NCBI GenBank assembly: GCA_028691625.1
Contig: JAQUYZ010000032.1
Location: 1-9,913, forward strand
Length of the DNA: 9,913 bases
Direction: 5' to 3'
From: Eubacteriales bacterium
GTDB taxonomy: Bacteria; Bacillota; Clostridia; Peptostreptococcales; Anaerovoracaceae
Positions within the stretch are counted from its first letter, which is position 1, and every line of letters begins with the position of its first letter. The translations under genes and the position numbers were made by a program. The notes beneath the pieces were generated by a model. That model saw only the letters and a program-made list of their open reading frames with translations, searched no databases and was not told the DNA's origin. Of the stretch, positions 1-6,963 are shown piece after piece.

Positions 1-311
1 CGTTACAAGGCTTGAATGTATATCATTATGCCTACACGCCTGTTGGCGGTGAAAGAGCAGCATATTATACTGCGGAGAATCTAAAGGAGATCTACCCTTA
101 TCCAAATCTGGTTGCTATTATTCCTGCCGATACGAGAGAACTCCGGGATACGAATGCTCTGGCTGTTTTAGTTGAACTGGGTTATCGTGGAAATCCGGAA
201 GATGAAATGTGGATGAAGCAAAACATGAATGCGATTGCAAAAAGTTTAGTACGATCCATAACTGAATTCTTAAATCAACCGTTTGTGGACATTTCGTATC
301 CGCTGTCATAA
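1..311 (+). CDS. N-acetylmuramoyl-L-alanine amidase-like protein, C-terminal part (5' end outside window)
   Basis: The open frame runs in from the window edge (codons from position 3) and ends at the stop at 309-311, so the TTG at 12 is internal and no start is visible. About 102 residues remain. They match the C-terminal half of Amidase_3-family N-acetylmuramoyl-L-alanine amidases, which cut the bond between muramic acid and the stem peptide of peptidoglycan. Visible landmarks are the LKEIYPYPNL segment, then TNALAVLVELGY, which carries the glutamate that serves as catalytic residue in this family, then NPEDE and a closing helix ending near FLNQPFVDI. The same architecture occurs in the two genes at 6964 and 7547, but those have aspartate at the glutamate position. 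The zinc ligands would lie upstream of the window, so activity cannot be judged. The gene starts a probable operon with the next two genes (35-base gap). Family call is firm; function as an active hydrolase is uncertain. Confidence 0.8.
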   Translation, partial: LQGLNVYHYAYTPVGGERAAYYTAENLKEIYPYPNLVAIIPADTRELRDTNALAVLVELGYRGNPEDEMWMKQNMNAIAKSLVRSITEFLNQPFVDISYPLS

Positions 312-328
312 TTCGCTTCATCATTCTG

Positions 329-335
329 AAAGGAG
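329..335 (+). promoter_or_regulatory. Ribosome binding site deciding the start of the two-repeat helical protein
   Basis: AAAGGAG sits 11 bases before ATG 347 but only 2 bases before an in-frame TTG at 338. The spacing makes the TTG implausible and supports ATG 347. Confidence 0.7.
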
Positions 336-346
336 CATTGGTCATA

Positions 347-1513
347 ATGAAAAGCAAATTTAACGAGCAATGCATCACACCCAGTCAAATGAGCTTGATC
401 TTTAATATGCGTATCGTCTGGAGGCGGCTGACAATCTGGACCAGAATTTATATCATCAGCAGATATTTAGGGATCGGGACGGCGGAAGTGTCATTTGAAC
501 GATTATATATTGAAAACCTTGATTTTGGAGATATGTTACGTCTTCATTTCAGCCGCAGTATATCAGAAAGGTATTCTCAGCTGCTGAATCAGTTTTCCAT
601 CGGATTACGGGAACTCATTACATCCCTTCTTCAGGAAGACATCGATGCTGCAAGGGAGAATATTGACCGTTTATTGCAGAATGCTGATCAAAGGGCGGCT
701 TTTTTAGCATCCATTAACCCGTATTTTGATGAAACGGAATGGAAAAACCTGTTGAGAACATACCTTCAGGATACCATACAAGAGGCAAATTTGTTTGCAT
801 CAGAAGATTACAGAACGGATATTGAATATTTCGACCGCCTTATGACTCTGTCCAATACTATGGGCGATTTTTTTGCGCAGGCACTGTATGACTATATTAC
901 AGCCGGCGTTCAGAATGCAGATACCCTTCCGCCTCAGGACGGGCAAAAGTGCGTTACCTATGAGCAAATGAACCTGATATTTGATATCCGGATGTTTTGG
1001 TTTGATCTGATTGACTGGGTCCGGGCTTTTATGCTGAGCAAGTATAGAGATGTCGGAAACGAAGATGAAGTTTATGCCCGTTTGCAGCAGGTTCCGGCTG
1101 CTTATGTCAACAATCTGAACCTATTCTTTGGGGAAACCCCCGGAGCAAACGAGCTGCAGCTGGAATTGAATGCATATATCGGTCTGATCGATTCTTTAAT
1201 TACGGCACAAAAGGCAGGCAATACAGAAGAAATAGACCGAATTACCAGGCTTCTATATCAGAATGCCGACGACAGGGCAGCTTCGGTTTCTTCTATTAAT
1301 CCTTACTGGGATGAAAACGAATGGAGGACCCGATTATATAATAACCTCCGCAGCACGCTTGACGAATCCACCATGTTTCTGACCGGAGATTATGCCCGGA
1401 ACCTGGATATCTTCAGTACCCTTATGAACCAGGCGGAAAGCTCAAGCGATTACTTTACGGAAGGATTGCTGAATTATATTTCAACGTCGGCAACACAACC
1501 GGAAGGAGTGTAA
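347..1513 (+). CDS. Two-repeat helical protein of unknown function
   Basis: This 388-residue protein has no signal peptide and no clear membrane segment. It consists of two homologous units, about residues 9-184 and 202-378. Each opens with a Cys-(I/V)-T-x-x-Q-M-x-L-I-F segment and a Trp/Arg-rich helix. Each then carries the strongest shared block, QNAD-x-RAA-x3-SINPY-x-DE-x-EW (about 111-132 and 305-326), and closes with a D-Y-x-x-(D/N) segment and a helix ending in a YI pair. Most of the rest looks amphipathic-helical. From memory, similar single- or double-unit proteins in Bacilli and Clostridia are sometimes labelled acetylglutamate kinase. Nothing here resembles the amino-acid kinase fold, so that label should not be transferred. 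It lies between an amidase-like gene and a GSDH-type propeller gene with gaps of 35 and 6 bases, so co-transcription is likely. Function unknown; an envelope or spore role is inferred only from neighbours. Confidence 0.8.
   Translation: MKSKFNEQCITPSQMSLIFNMRIVWRRLTIWTRIYIISRYLGIGTAEVSFERLYIENLDFGDMLRLHFSRSISERYSQLLNQFSIGLRELITSLLQEDIDAARENIDRLLQNADQRAAFLASINPYFDETEWKNLLRTYLQDTIQEANLFASEDYRTDIEYFDRLMTLSNTMGDFFAQALYDYITAGVQNADTLPPQDGQKCVTYEQMNLIFDIRMFWFDLIDWVRAFMLSKYRDVGNEDEVYARLQQVPAAYVNNLNLFFGETPGANELQLELNAYIGLIDSLITAQKAGNTEEIDRITRLLYQNADDRAASVSSINPYWDENEWRTRLYNNLRSTLDESTMFLTGDYARNLDIFSTLMNQAESSSDYFTEGLLNYISTSATQPEGV
1504..1508 (+). promoter_or_regulatory. Ribosome binding site for the TTG-initiated propeller gene
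   Basis: AGGAG overlaps the end of the preceding reading frame and lies 11 bases before TTG 1520. It supports the unusual TTG start and translational coupling to the upstream gene. Confidence 0.6.
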
Positions 1514-1519
1514 AATCAA

Positions 1520-2878
1520 TTGAGTAACGTAAAAGTTCGTTTACAGCCATTGGTATCCGGGCTGAATCTTCCTACCGTTCTGAAAACAGCCATACTACCG
1601 GGCGATTCAACCGAACGGTTATTTATCACAACCCAGTTAGGAGAAATCTTTTACATAGGAAACGGTGTCGTAGAGGTTTTTATGGATATTCGCCCCCGAA
1701 TCATTGAGCTTGGTGCTTCCCGGGGCGGATACGATGAGCGTGGATTGCTGGGACTGGCGTTCCATCCCGGATTCTCCGAAAACGGCCTGTTTTATCTTCA
1801 TTATTCTGCAGCCGGCACGCAAGGCCCGGGCGCCCTTTCCGGGTCCTTCAACCCTGATCCCTGCAGCCCTGAGACCTTGCGCCTGCAATGGCAAAACAGA
1901 GAAACACAATATGATCATATTGATACCGTTGAAGAATGGATTCTGCCGCCGAACGACCGGCCTCAACAACGGCGTACATTATTGAATTTATTACGGCCGT
2001 TTTTCAACCATAACGGCATCAACAGCCTGAATTTTTCACCCGAAACCGGAAAGCTGGTCCTGACGACCGGAGATGGCGGATCCGGGTATGATCCTTTTAA
2101 TTTGGCCCAGAACGATATGGAGATTGCAGGCAAGATCATTGAAATCGATGTGGACAGAAATCTCAGGATGGAGAATCCGACCGCTGTCACACGTTTTGAC
2201 GAGCTCCCCCCGTCCGTTCAGGAAACGCTCACGGTCATTGCCAAAGGGGTTCGCAATATACCGGGAATTTCATTTCAAAGATTAAATAACCGGTATATCA
2301 AATATGCGGGAAATGTCGGGCAGGATTTGGTGGAGTCGATTTATTCTTTTGACCAGACAGGATCTGTTAACTTTGGCTGGCGGGGATGGGAAGGGGATCT
2401 CCCTACTTTAATCCTAAGAGGCTGCTCGGCTGATTCTGCTCCGGACGCGAAGATAACTGCATATTACAATGAGGCTATCATGTCTTCCTCGCAGCGGCTC
2501 CAGCCTTTAACAAGCTATTATCATCAGGATTCCCGCCCTGGCAAATTTGAGGGAACTGCTCTGACAGGAGTCCAGCCTTATATGGGGAGCAGGATTCCCG
2601 GTTTGACAGGAAGTGTTGTATTTACCGATTTTGTTCGAAAGGATCAACCCCGGTCGTCAGCCCAAAGAGGAGTCCTGGCTTATACCCGGGAAGACGGCCA
2701 CAGTAAATCAAACGATTATTATGTGATTGACGTAGAGTATGATTTTGGTTCTCAATCAGCCTTTTATACCAGCTTAGGTACGAATATGGAGCAGTCCCGT
2801 CTCTATCTGGGTGTATCCCGTTCTGCGAATGTGACGGCGATTAACCAGGGTACCGTTTTCGAGGTAGTTGGTATTTAA
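1520..2878 (+). CDS. Glucose/sorbosone dehydrogenase (GSDH) family beta-propeller protein
   Basis: The 452-residue product matches the GSDH/PQQ-dependent sugar dehydrogenase family, a six-bladed propeller that oxidises sugars when charged with PQQ. Landmarks are GLLGLAFHPGFSENGLFYLHY (about 75-95, family N-terminal blade), FNHNGINSLNFSPETGKL with the His at about 164 where the family has its general base, TTGDGG (182-187), an AGKIIEIDVDRN strand, AKGVRN (241-246) where the family has its cofactor-contacting Arg, and GNVGQDL followed by VNFGWRGWEGD. The TTG start is chosen for the AGGAG before it and because homology begins soon after. Unlike most family members there is no signal peptide or lipobox, so it is predicted to stay in the cytoplasm or the mother cell. 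Firmicutes rarely make PQQ, so sugar oxidation is doubtful and a structural or binding role is possible. An insertion of about 60 residues (98-160) interrupts the early blades. Confidence 0.82.
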   Translation: MSNVKVRLQPLVSGLNLPTVLKTAILPGDSTERLFITTQLGEIFYIGNGVVEVFMDIRPRIIELGASRGGYDERGLLGLAFHPGFSENGLFYLHYSAAGTQGPGALSGSFNPDPCSPETLRLQWQNRETQYDHIDTVEEWILPPNDRPQQRRTLLNLLRPFFNHNGINSLNFSPETGKLVLTTGDGGSGYDPFNLAQNDMEIAGKIIEIDVDRNLRMENPTAVTRFDELPPSVQETLTVIAKGVRNIPGISFQRLNNRYIKYAGNVGQDLVESIYSFDQTGSVNFGWRGWEGDLPTLILRGCSADSAPDAKITAYYNEAIMSSSQRLQPLTSYYHQDSRPGKFEGTALTGVQPYMGSRIPGLTGSVVFTDFVRKDQPRSSAQRGVLAYTREDGHSKSNDYYVIDVEYDFGSQSAFYTSLGTNMEQSRLYLGVSRSANVTAINQGTVFEVVGI

Positions 2879-2894
2879 AATTGTAAATCGTTGA

Positions 2895-3023
2895 AAGATA
2901 CGCAGATATTGCAGGAGATACCGGGAGGGAATGATCATCCTGACCGTCACCCATGATCCCCGTGTTGCTGCCAAGGCAAAAAAGATGCTCTATCTCAGGT
3001 TCATGGCTGAAGGAAGTCTGATT
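2895..3023 (+). pseudogene. Remnant of an ABC-transporter ATPase (3' end only)
   Basis: Between the propeller gene and the convergent aminotransferase lies a frame with no start, preceded by TGA at 2892. It reads as the last part of an ABC ATPase of the LolD/MacB exporter type: RRYREGMIILTVTHDPRVAA, then KAKKMLYLR and, after a few odd residues, EGSLI. THD (2949-2957) is the H-loop, followed by the typical P-x-V-A-A helix and the L-Y-L-R-D-G-x-I strand, here disturbed by about four extra residues. No Walker A, signature or Walker B motif lies upstream, because the propeller gene occupies that DNA. It is therefore a decayed tail left by a deletion or rearrangement. The frame runs on without homology into the aminotransferase 3' end. 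Confidence 0.7.
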
Positions 3024-4347
3024 AAAAGGCCAGCTGCCCTTCCACTTCCCTTATGGATTTCTCTAACAGCGCAAACAGAAGCTCGATTTCCTCTTGTGTG
3101 ATCACAAGGGGCGGGCTCAAGAGAATGGAGTCTCCCCTCACGCCGTCTATGAAGCCCGCGCTGGGGTAAACGATCAATCCGTTTTTAAAGCATTGGCTTA
3201 CGATTTTTGTCGTAAGCTTTTCTTCCGGCAGGAAAAGCGTCCCACCCTTCGAGAATTCGATTCCCCAAAGGAGGCCGATACCCCGGACATCCTCAATCAG
3301 CTTACACCCGGATTTTAATTCCTCCAATTTCTTTTTGAATAAAATGCCCTTTTCTCCTGTTTTCCTGACGATGTCGTGCTTTTCTATATAGTCCAGCACT
3401 CCGTTGGCTGCAGCCGTTGACAAAGGATTGCCGCTGAACGTATGTCCCGTTGAGAAAGACATTCCTTTTTCATATAAGGAATCGTAGATCCTCCGGTCGG
3501 CTATGATACCCGACAACGGGCAGAGTCCGCTGCTGACCCCTTTTCCGAATACGATGATATCCGGCTGAATTCCCCAATGCTCTGAAGCAAAATGGGTTCC
3601 CGTCCTCCCGAATCCGGTGATGACCTCATCCATAATCAGAAGAATATGATTTCTGCTGCAGATCTCCCTTATCTTTTGAAAATAGCCCTCCGGAGGAGTG
3701 ATTCCCGCCCCGGAAGCGCCGGTCACCGGCTCGCAGATCACTGCGGAGACGGTCTCCTCCCCAAGCTGTGTAAGGATCCTTTGGAGATACTCCGCGCAGA
3801 ACAGATTGCACTGCGGGTACTCCTTTTCATAAGGGCAATGATGGCAGAAGGGCAGTTCCAGGCGGGGAAAATCACTCAGATAGGCACTGTATTCCTGTCT
3901 TCTTGCAACGTTACCCGACATAGACAGAGCGCCAATGGTGCTGCCATGGTAGCTGTTCCAGCGGGAAATCATTCTCTGCTTGTTTGGCTTTCCGCAGGAT
4001 TTCCAATAGGAATAGGCTAATTTCAGTGCCAGCTCCGCCGCCTCCGATCCGCTATTGGCAAAGGCGACCATCTCAAGGCTGCCCGGTGCAAGTGCCGCGA
4101 TTTTATTGCAGAGCAGCTCAAGGGGCTGATTTGTAAACTGGCTTCTGTATGTAAAGGTTAGCAAGTCGATCTGCTCCTTTACGGTTTTCGAAATTTCCGC
4201 ATTACAATGTCCAAGATTTGCAGTCATAGCGCCCGAGCTTCCATCCAGATACTTTCTGTTCTGATCATCAAAGAGAAAAACACCCTGCCCATGATGCGCG
4301 ACCGGCAACGGATGATCAGGGGTTTGCGAAAAAAACCTGGAATTCAT
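3022..4347 (-). CDS. Class III PLP-dependent aminotransferase (omega-aminotransferase type)
   Basis: The 441-residue product has all the hallmarks of class III (fold-type I) aminotransferases, which move an amino group from an amine or omega-amino acid to a 2-oxo acid using pyridoxal phosphate. Visible are the cofactor-phosphate loop NSGSEA (98-103), YHG (133-135), the cofactor-binding Asp in MDEVITGFGRTG (D240), the Schiff-base lysine in FGKG (K269), and HTFSGNPLS (302-310). Length is normal and the protein is cytosolic. A four-cysteine block, C-x2-C-x8-C-x3-C at 168-184, is found in a subgroup of these enzymes. The substrate cannot be fixed; GABA, beta-alanine, lysine- or diamine-type donors are all possible. 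The ATG at 4347 follows AGGAGG at 4355-4360 with 7-base spacing. It starts 13 bases after the stop of the PP2C-like gene, so the two are co-transcribed. A biotin-pathway BioA role seems unlikely because no biotin genes are nearby. Confidence 0.92.
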   Translation of the reverse strand: MNSRFFSQTPDHPLPVAHHGQGVFLFDDQNRKYLDGSSGAMTANLGHCNAEISKTVKEQIDLLTFTYRSQFTNQPLELLCNKIAALAPGSLEMVAFANSGSEAAELALKLAYSYWKSCGKPNKQRMISRWNSYHGSTIGALSMSGNVARRQEYSAYLSDFPRLELPFCHHCPYEKEYPQCNLFCAEYLQRILTQLGEETVSAVICEPVTGASGAGITPPEGYFQKIREICSRNHILLIMDEVITGFGRTGTHFASEHWGIQPDIIVFGKGVSSGLCPLSGIIADRRIYDSLYEKGMSFSTGHTFSGNPLSTAAANGVLDYIEKHDIVRKTGEKGILFKKKLEELKSGCKLIEDVRGIGLLWGIEFSKGGTLFLPEEKLTTKIVSQCFKNGLIVYPSAGFIDGVRGDSILLSPPLVITQEEIELLFALLEKSIREVEGQLAF

Positions 4348-4354
4348 AATAAAC

Positions 4355-4360
4355 CCTCCT
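4355..4360 (-). promoter_or_regulatory. Ribosome binding site of the aminotransferase
   Basis: A perfect AGGAGG (minus strand) directly abuts the stop codon of the upstream gene (4361-4363) and lies 7 bases before ATG 4347, consistent with coupled translation. Confidence 0.8.
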
Positions 4361-5695
4361 TTATTGAACTGTTAGCACCGAATTATAAAAAACGATATAC
4401 CCCTCTTCCGGCACTTGGACAGTTGTTTCTCTGTCGAATGCCGTATCGTTGCTGATCTCGTCGTCGAAGATGGAGTAGTATCTCCCTTGTGTCTTTTCGT
4501 CTTCCGGTTTAATCCTATATGTCCCCGGCGCAATATCCTTTCCGATCTTGTATTTGCCGCTGATGAGAGTTTCTTTCGTTGCTTCTATCGGATTTACATT
4601 CCCGGCCATTGTAAATCTGACCTCACTGGTCAGAGTGTCTCCCGGGTTTACCCGGACCGTCAGGCAGTATAGCTCATCACTCAGGCAGGTAAACCCATTC
4701 ACGTCCACACTGTCCGCCTTCAGCATCTCTCCGGTCCAAAAGAAGTATTCTCCCGCGGGAATATCTTCACCCACCTGGTATACGCCGGCGTCAAAGGATT
4801 CGGGTTGATCTGCTGAAAAAGTCACCCTTGGCTCGTAGTCCGCAGCGTATGCCGCCGGCGGCATGACTTCCGCATTGTCATTCTCCTGCTTCTTTGGTTC
4901 CGTTCCATTCTGCGGCGGGATCAGTGTACAGACAAAAATGGCAGCCAGAACAACAAATACCACAGCAAGATATCTTAAAAATTTTCCTTTTTTCCGGCCT
5001 TCCTTCAGTTCATCCTCTTGCTCCGCAACCATAACGGCAACGGCGATATCCCCCTTGCCGTCCTTCAAAAAGTATTGATCAATATTCTTCGCAAGCGCCT
5101 CGCTTACCGTTTCTTCGTCATATTCTCTCAGCCATTCAAAGAAAGTACCGCAGGCAGAAGACAGATTGCCCGTACTGCTGTCATACAGGCTATGACAAGC
5201 CCCTTCATTGATCAGCATAACGCCAAAGGGCTCCTGCTGCTCACCTTTGTAAATCTTCATCCTTGTCCGGTCTTGCTCATTGGCTTCCGGCTTCGATAAA
5301 ATCGTACAGCTGTCGTTTAACAATGCAATGAAACCACTGCCCCTATGTCCGGCCAGGTACCGTTTCTCCTTTACTGCGAAAAACAGCAGTGCGCCGTCAG
5401 CGCCGCAGAATTCGATTCCTTTTCCCTGAAAAGCGTTCCATATATTTTTCATAACCTCGGTTTCAACGAAGTTTTCTTTCGAGGCATAAATCTCATCAAA
5501 CTTCTCTGTCAGAAGCCCCGCTGCCGCTTCTGTCTCCAGCTTCGTGCACAGCCCCGTATTCTCCGCCCCGTCTGCAGGGTCTGCAAGGACAATCACCGCA
5601 ACGCCTTTCTCATCAATCATTCCGATCCGGCATTCTGCTCCCTGTCCGGTACCCGAAATTCCCGGAGTGATTCCATACGCATACTTTACTTTCAT
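4361..5695 (-). CDS. Membrane-anchored PP2C-like protein with two C-terminal extracytoplasmic repeats
   Basis: The 444-residue product has three parts. Residues 1-225 resemble a PP2C-type Ser/Thr phosphatase: MKVKYAYGITPGIS start, VIVLADPADGAENTG (34-48) in place of the usual SDGAG loop, GHRGSGFIALL (116-126) in place of the GDG strand, and KGDIAVAVMV (214-223) in place of the DD metal motif. Several metal-binding aspartates look altered, so catalysis is uncertain. Residues 239-259 form one hydrophobic membrane segment after a Lys/Arg-rich stretch, placing the phosphatase-like part inside and the rest outside. Outside are a linker and two related motifs, GVYQVGEDIPAGEY (304-317) and GKYKIGKDIAPGTY (380-393), a beta-type repeat common in Firmicutes surface proteins. 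It may sense something outside and signal inside. The ATG at 5695 follows AGGAG at 5704-5708 with 8-base spacing. It is the first gene of the operon with the aminotransferase. Confidence 0.75.
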   Translation of the reverse strand: MKVKYAYGITPGISGTGQGAECRIGMIDEKGVAVIVLADPADGAENTGLCTKLETEAAAGLLTEKFDEIYASKENFVETEVMKNIWNAFQGKGIEFCGADGALLFFAVKEKRYLAGHRGSGFIALLNDSCTILSKPEANEQDRTRMKIYKGEQQEPFGVMLINEGACHSLYDSSTGNLSSACGTFFEWLREYDEETVSEALAKNIDQYFLKDGKGDIAVAVMVAEQEDELKEGRKKGKFLRYLAVVFVVLAAIFVCTLIPPQNGTEPKKQENDNAEVMPPAAYAADYEPRVTFSADQPESFDAGVYQVGEDIPAGEYFFWTGEMLKADSVDVNGFTCLSDELYCLTVRVNPGDTLTSEVRFTMAGNVNPIEATKETLISGKYKIGKDIAPGTYRIKPEDEKTQGRYYSIFDDEISNDTAFDRETTVQVPEEGYIVFYNSVLTVQ

Positions 5696-5761
5696 TCTTC
5701 GGTCTCCTCATTTGTTATGACTTCCATGACTCGATTCGTAGGCAAGCCGCAATTTGAAAAA

Positions 5762-5781
5762 TACTATATAACAATATAGTA
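5762..5781. promoter_or_regulatory. Perfect 8-bp inverted repeat in a divergent promoter region (possible operator)
   Basis: TACTATAT and ATATAGTA flank a 4-base AACA centre, giving a perfect palindrome in the 188-base gap between the minus-strand PP2C-like gene and the plus-strand nucleoid-associated gene. It lies 67 bases upstream of ATG 5695. Such sites commonly bind dimeric repressors. It is AT-rich and could instead be part of a promoter; no regulator is encoded alongside. Confidence 0.4.
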
Positions 5782-5833
5782 CCATAAACCGCTGTATTCT
5801 CCTATAATTTTCATTCGCTATTCCATTCCTCTA

Positions 5834-5842
5834 TGCTATAAT
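5834..5842 (+). promoter_or_regulatory. Extended -10 promoter of the nucleoid-associated gene
   Basis: TGCTATAAT matches the extended -10 consensus TGnTATAAT exactly and lies 42 bases before ATG 5884. No good -35 is seen 17 bases upstream, as is typical of extended -10 promoters. A second TATAAT occurs at 5803-5808 without a clear partner. Confidence 0.6.
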
Positions 5843-5883
5843 ACTAATACGATTTGGTATTTACAGCAGAACAGGAGCAATCA

Positions 5884-6885
5884 ATGAACGAAATCATAAT
5901 CGAAAAATCAATCCTGCATATTCTGGACACAAGCATCGGAACCCACATATTGTCAGACCGTGTCCTGCCGGCGGACGAATCCACCGATTTTTTCAGCAGA
6001 CACATCGAAAAACTACTGGGCGACAGCGAGCTGAAGGAGTGCCGCTTCGAAGAAGGCGATAACCCGGTCAGGGCGCTGATCGAAAGCATCAGTGATGAGA
6101 GTTTTGTTCCATCCACGCACCAATTGGCAGCGAAGCTTTACGGCATCATGGCCTCCAATCCGGAGATCCCCTCTGCCGATGTCATTTTTGCGGTCTTCCG
6201 ATACCAAAATGACCGCTTTTTAGGAATCGTAAAGTTCAACTATAAAGAGGCATATACCCACAGCCTCTCCAGCATGGAGGGAATCACGGCAGCAAGCGTA
6301 ATCAAGCACAAGGCATTGTTTGCAAACGATTCACAGAAGGTCGATGAGTGCATCTTCATCAACCTGAATAGTCTCGACATCAAGATAAAAGAGAAAAAAT
6401 ATGAAATCAACGGGCAGAAGGATCACTATCTTTCCAGTCTGTATATGAGAACCCGGCCTGCCCGTTCTTATAAGGAACAGTTTCGACTGATCGAGAAGTC
6501 AGCCGAACAGGTTTTAAAGAAATATTATGCCGGTGACTCTCTGAAAACAGCTGAAGTGAAAACGGCGATCAAAAATAACGTTGACAGGAATCTGGAAATC
6601 GATATCGACGACCTCAGCAAGGCTGCATTCCACGATAGTCCGGATATGCAGGCCCAGTATAAACAGGAGCTTTCTCAAAAGGGATTTACTGAGAAAAAAA
6701 TAAAAATCAATCAGCAGATCTATAATGAGCTGGAACGAAATCATAAAATCATCACGGATATCGGAATCAAAATGGAGATCCCCTCCGATCTGATGAAGGA
6801 TAAAAACAAAGTTGAATTCTTTGTGAATCAGGACGGGACGATGTCTATTCTTGTGAAAAACATCAATGAAGTAAAGAGCAGGTAA
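5884..6885 (+). CDS. Nucleoid-associated protein, NdpA/YejK-like family (37-kDa type)
   Basis: The 333-residue product matches the 37-kDa nucleoid-associated protein family (PF04245) in its Firmicutes form. Seen are the N-terminal IIIEKSILHILD strand-helix typical of the family, LSDRVLPADESTDFFSRHIEKLL, the central VIFAVFRYQNDRFLGIVKFNYKEAYTH segment, then ECIFINLNSLDIKIKEKKYEI, and a lysine-rich C-terminal third. It is cytoplasmic with no membrane segment. Family members are found on the bacterial chromosome, but the molecular role is poorly known; in mobile regions they can accompany defence or phage genes, not evident here. ATG 5884 is chosen over an in-frame TTG at 5854 because AGGAG (5873-5877) lies 6 bases before it and homology begins there. 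It has its own promoter and diverges from the PP2C-like gene. Confidence 0.85.
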   Translation: MNEIIIEKSILHILDTSIGTHILSDRVLPADESTDFFSRHIEKLLGDSELKECRFEEGDNPVRALIESISDESFVPSTHQLAAKLYGIMASNPEIPSADVIFAVFRYQNDRFLGIVKFNYKEAYTHSLSSMEGITAASVIKHKALFANDSQKVDECIFINLNSLDIKIKEKKYEINGQKDHYLSSLYMRTRPARSYKEQFRLIEKSAEQVLKKYYAGDSLKTAEVKTAIKNNVDRNLEIDIDDLSKAAFHDSPDMQAQYKQELSQKGFTEKKIKINQQIYNELERNHKIITDIGIKMEIPSDLMKDKNKVEFFVNQDGTMSILVKNINEVKSR

Positions 6886-6911
6886 TGAAATAACGTAGAT
6901 TGCCAAATCAC

Positions 6912-6937
6912 ACATCACGACAGTTTAACATAGTATA
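6912..6937 (+). promoter_or_regulatory. Possible sigma-K-like (late mother-cell sporulation) promoter
   Basis: CATAGTATA at 6929-6937 fits the sigma-K -10 pattern CATAnnnTA. An AC dinucleotide at 6912-6913 lies 15 bases upstream, near the expected -35 position; another AC at 6910 would give 17. The element is 26 bases before the start of the first pseudo-amidase gene. The -35 consensus is very short, so chance matches are frequent. A vegetative reading of TATAAC (6934-6939) has no good -35. Confidence 0.35.
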
Positions 6938-6963
6938 ACAAAAAAAGAGTAGGTGATATTTCT

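Noticed and set aside
2879..3021. Search for a rho-independent terminator between the convergent propeller and aminotransferase genes
   Set aside because: No GC-rich stem followed by a T-run was found; the space is mostly the ABC ATPase remnant.
3592..4020. Plus-strand open frame of 142 codons opposite the aminotransferase
   Set aside because: It is fully antisense to a gene with all class III motifs, has no ribosome binding site or recognisable family, and is a coding shadow.
5345..5779. Plus-strand open frame of 144 codons opposite the PP2C-like gene
   Set aside because: It is antisense to a well-supported gene, of low-complexity composition, and has no recognisable domain.
6514..6918. 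Minus-strand open frame of 134 codons, hydrophobic in places
   Set aside because: It lies almost entirely opposite the nucleoid-associated gene; the apparent hydrophobicity comes from the lysine-rich sense strand read in reverse.
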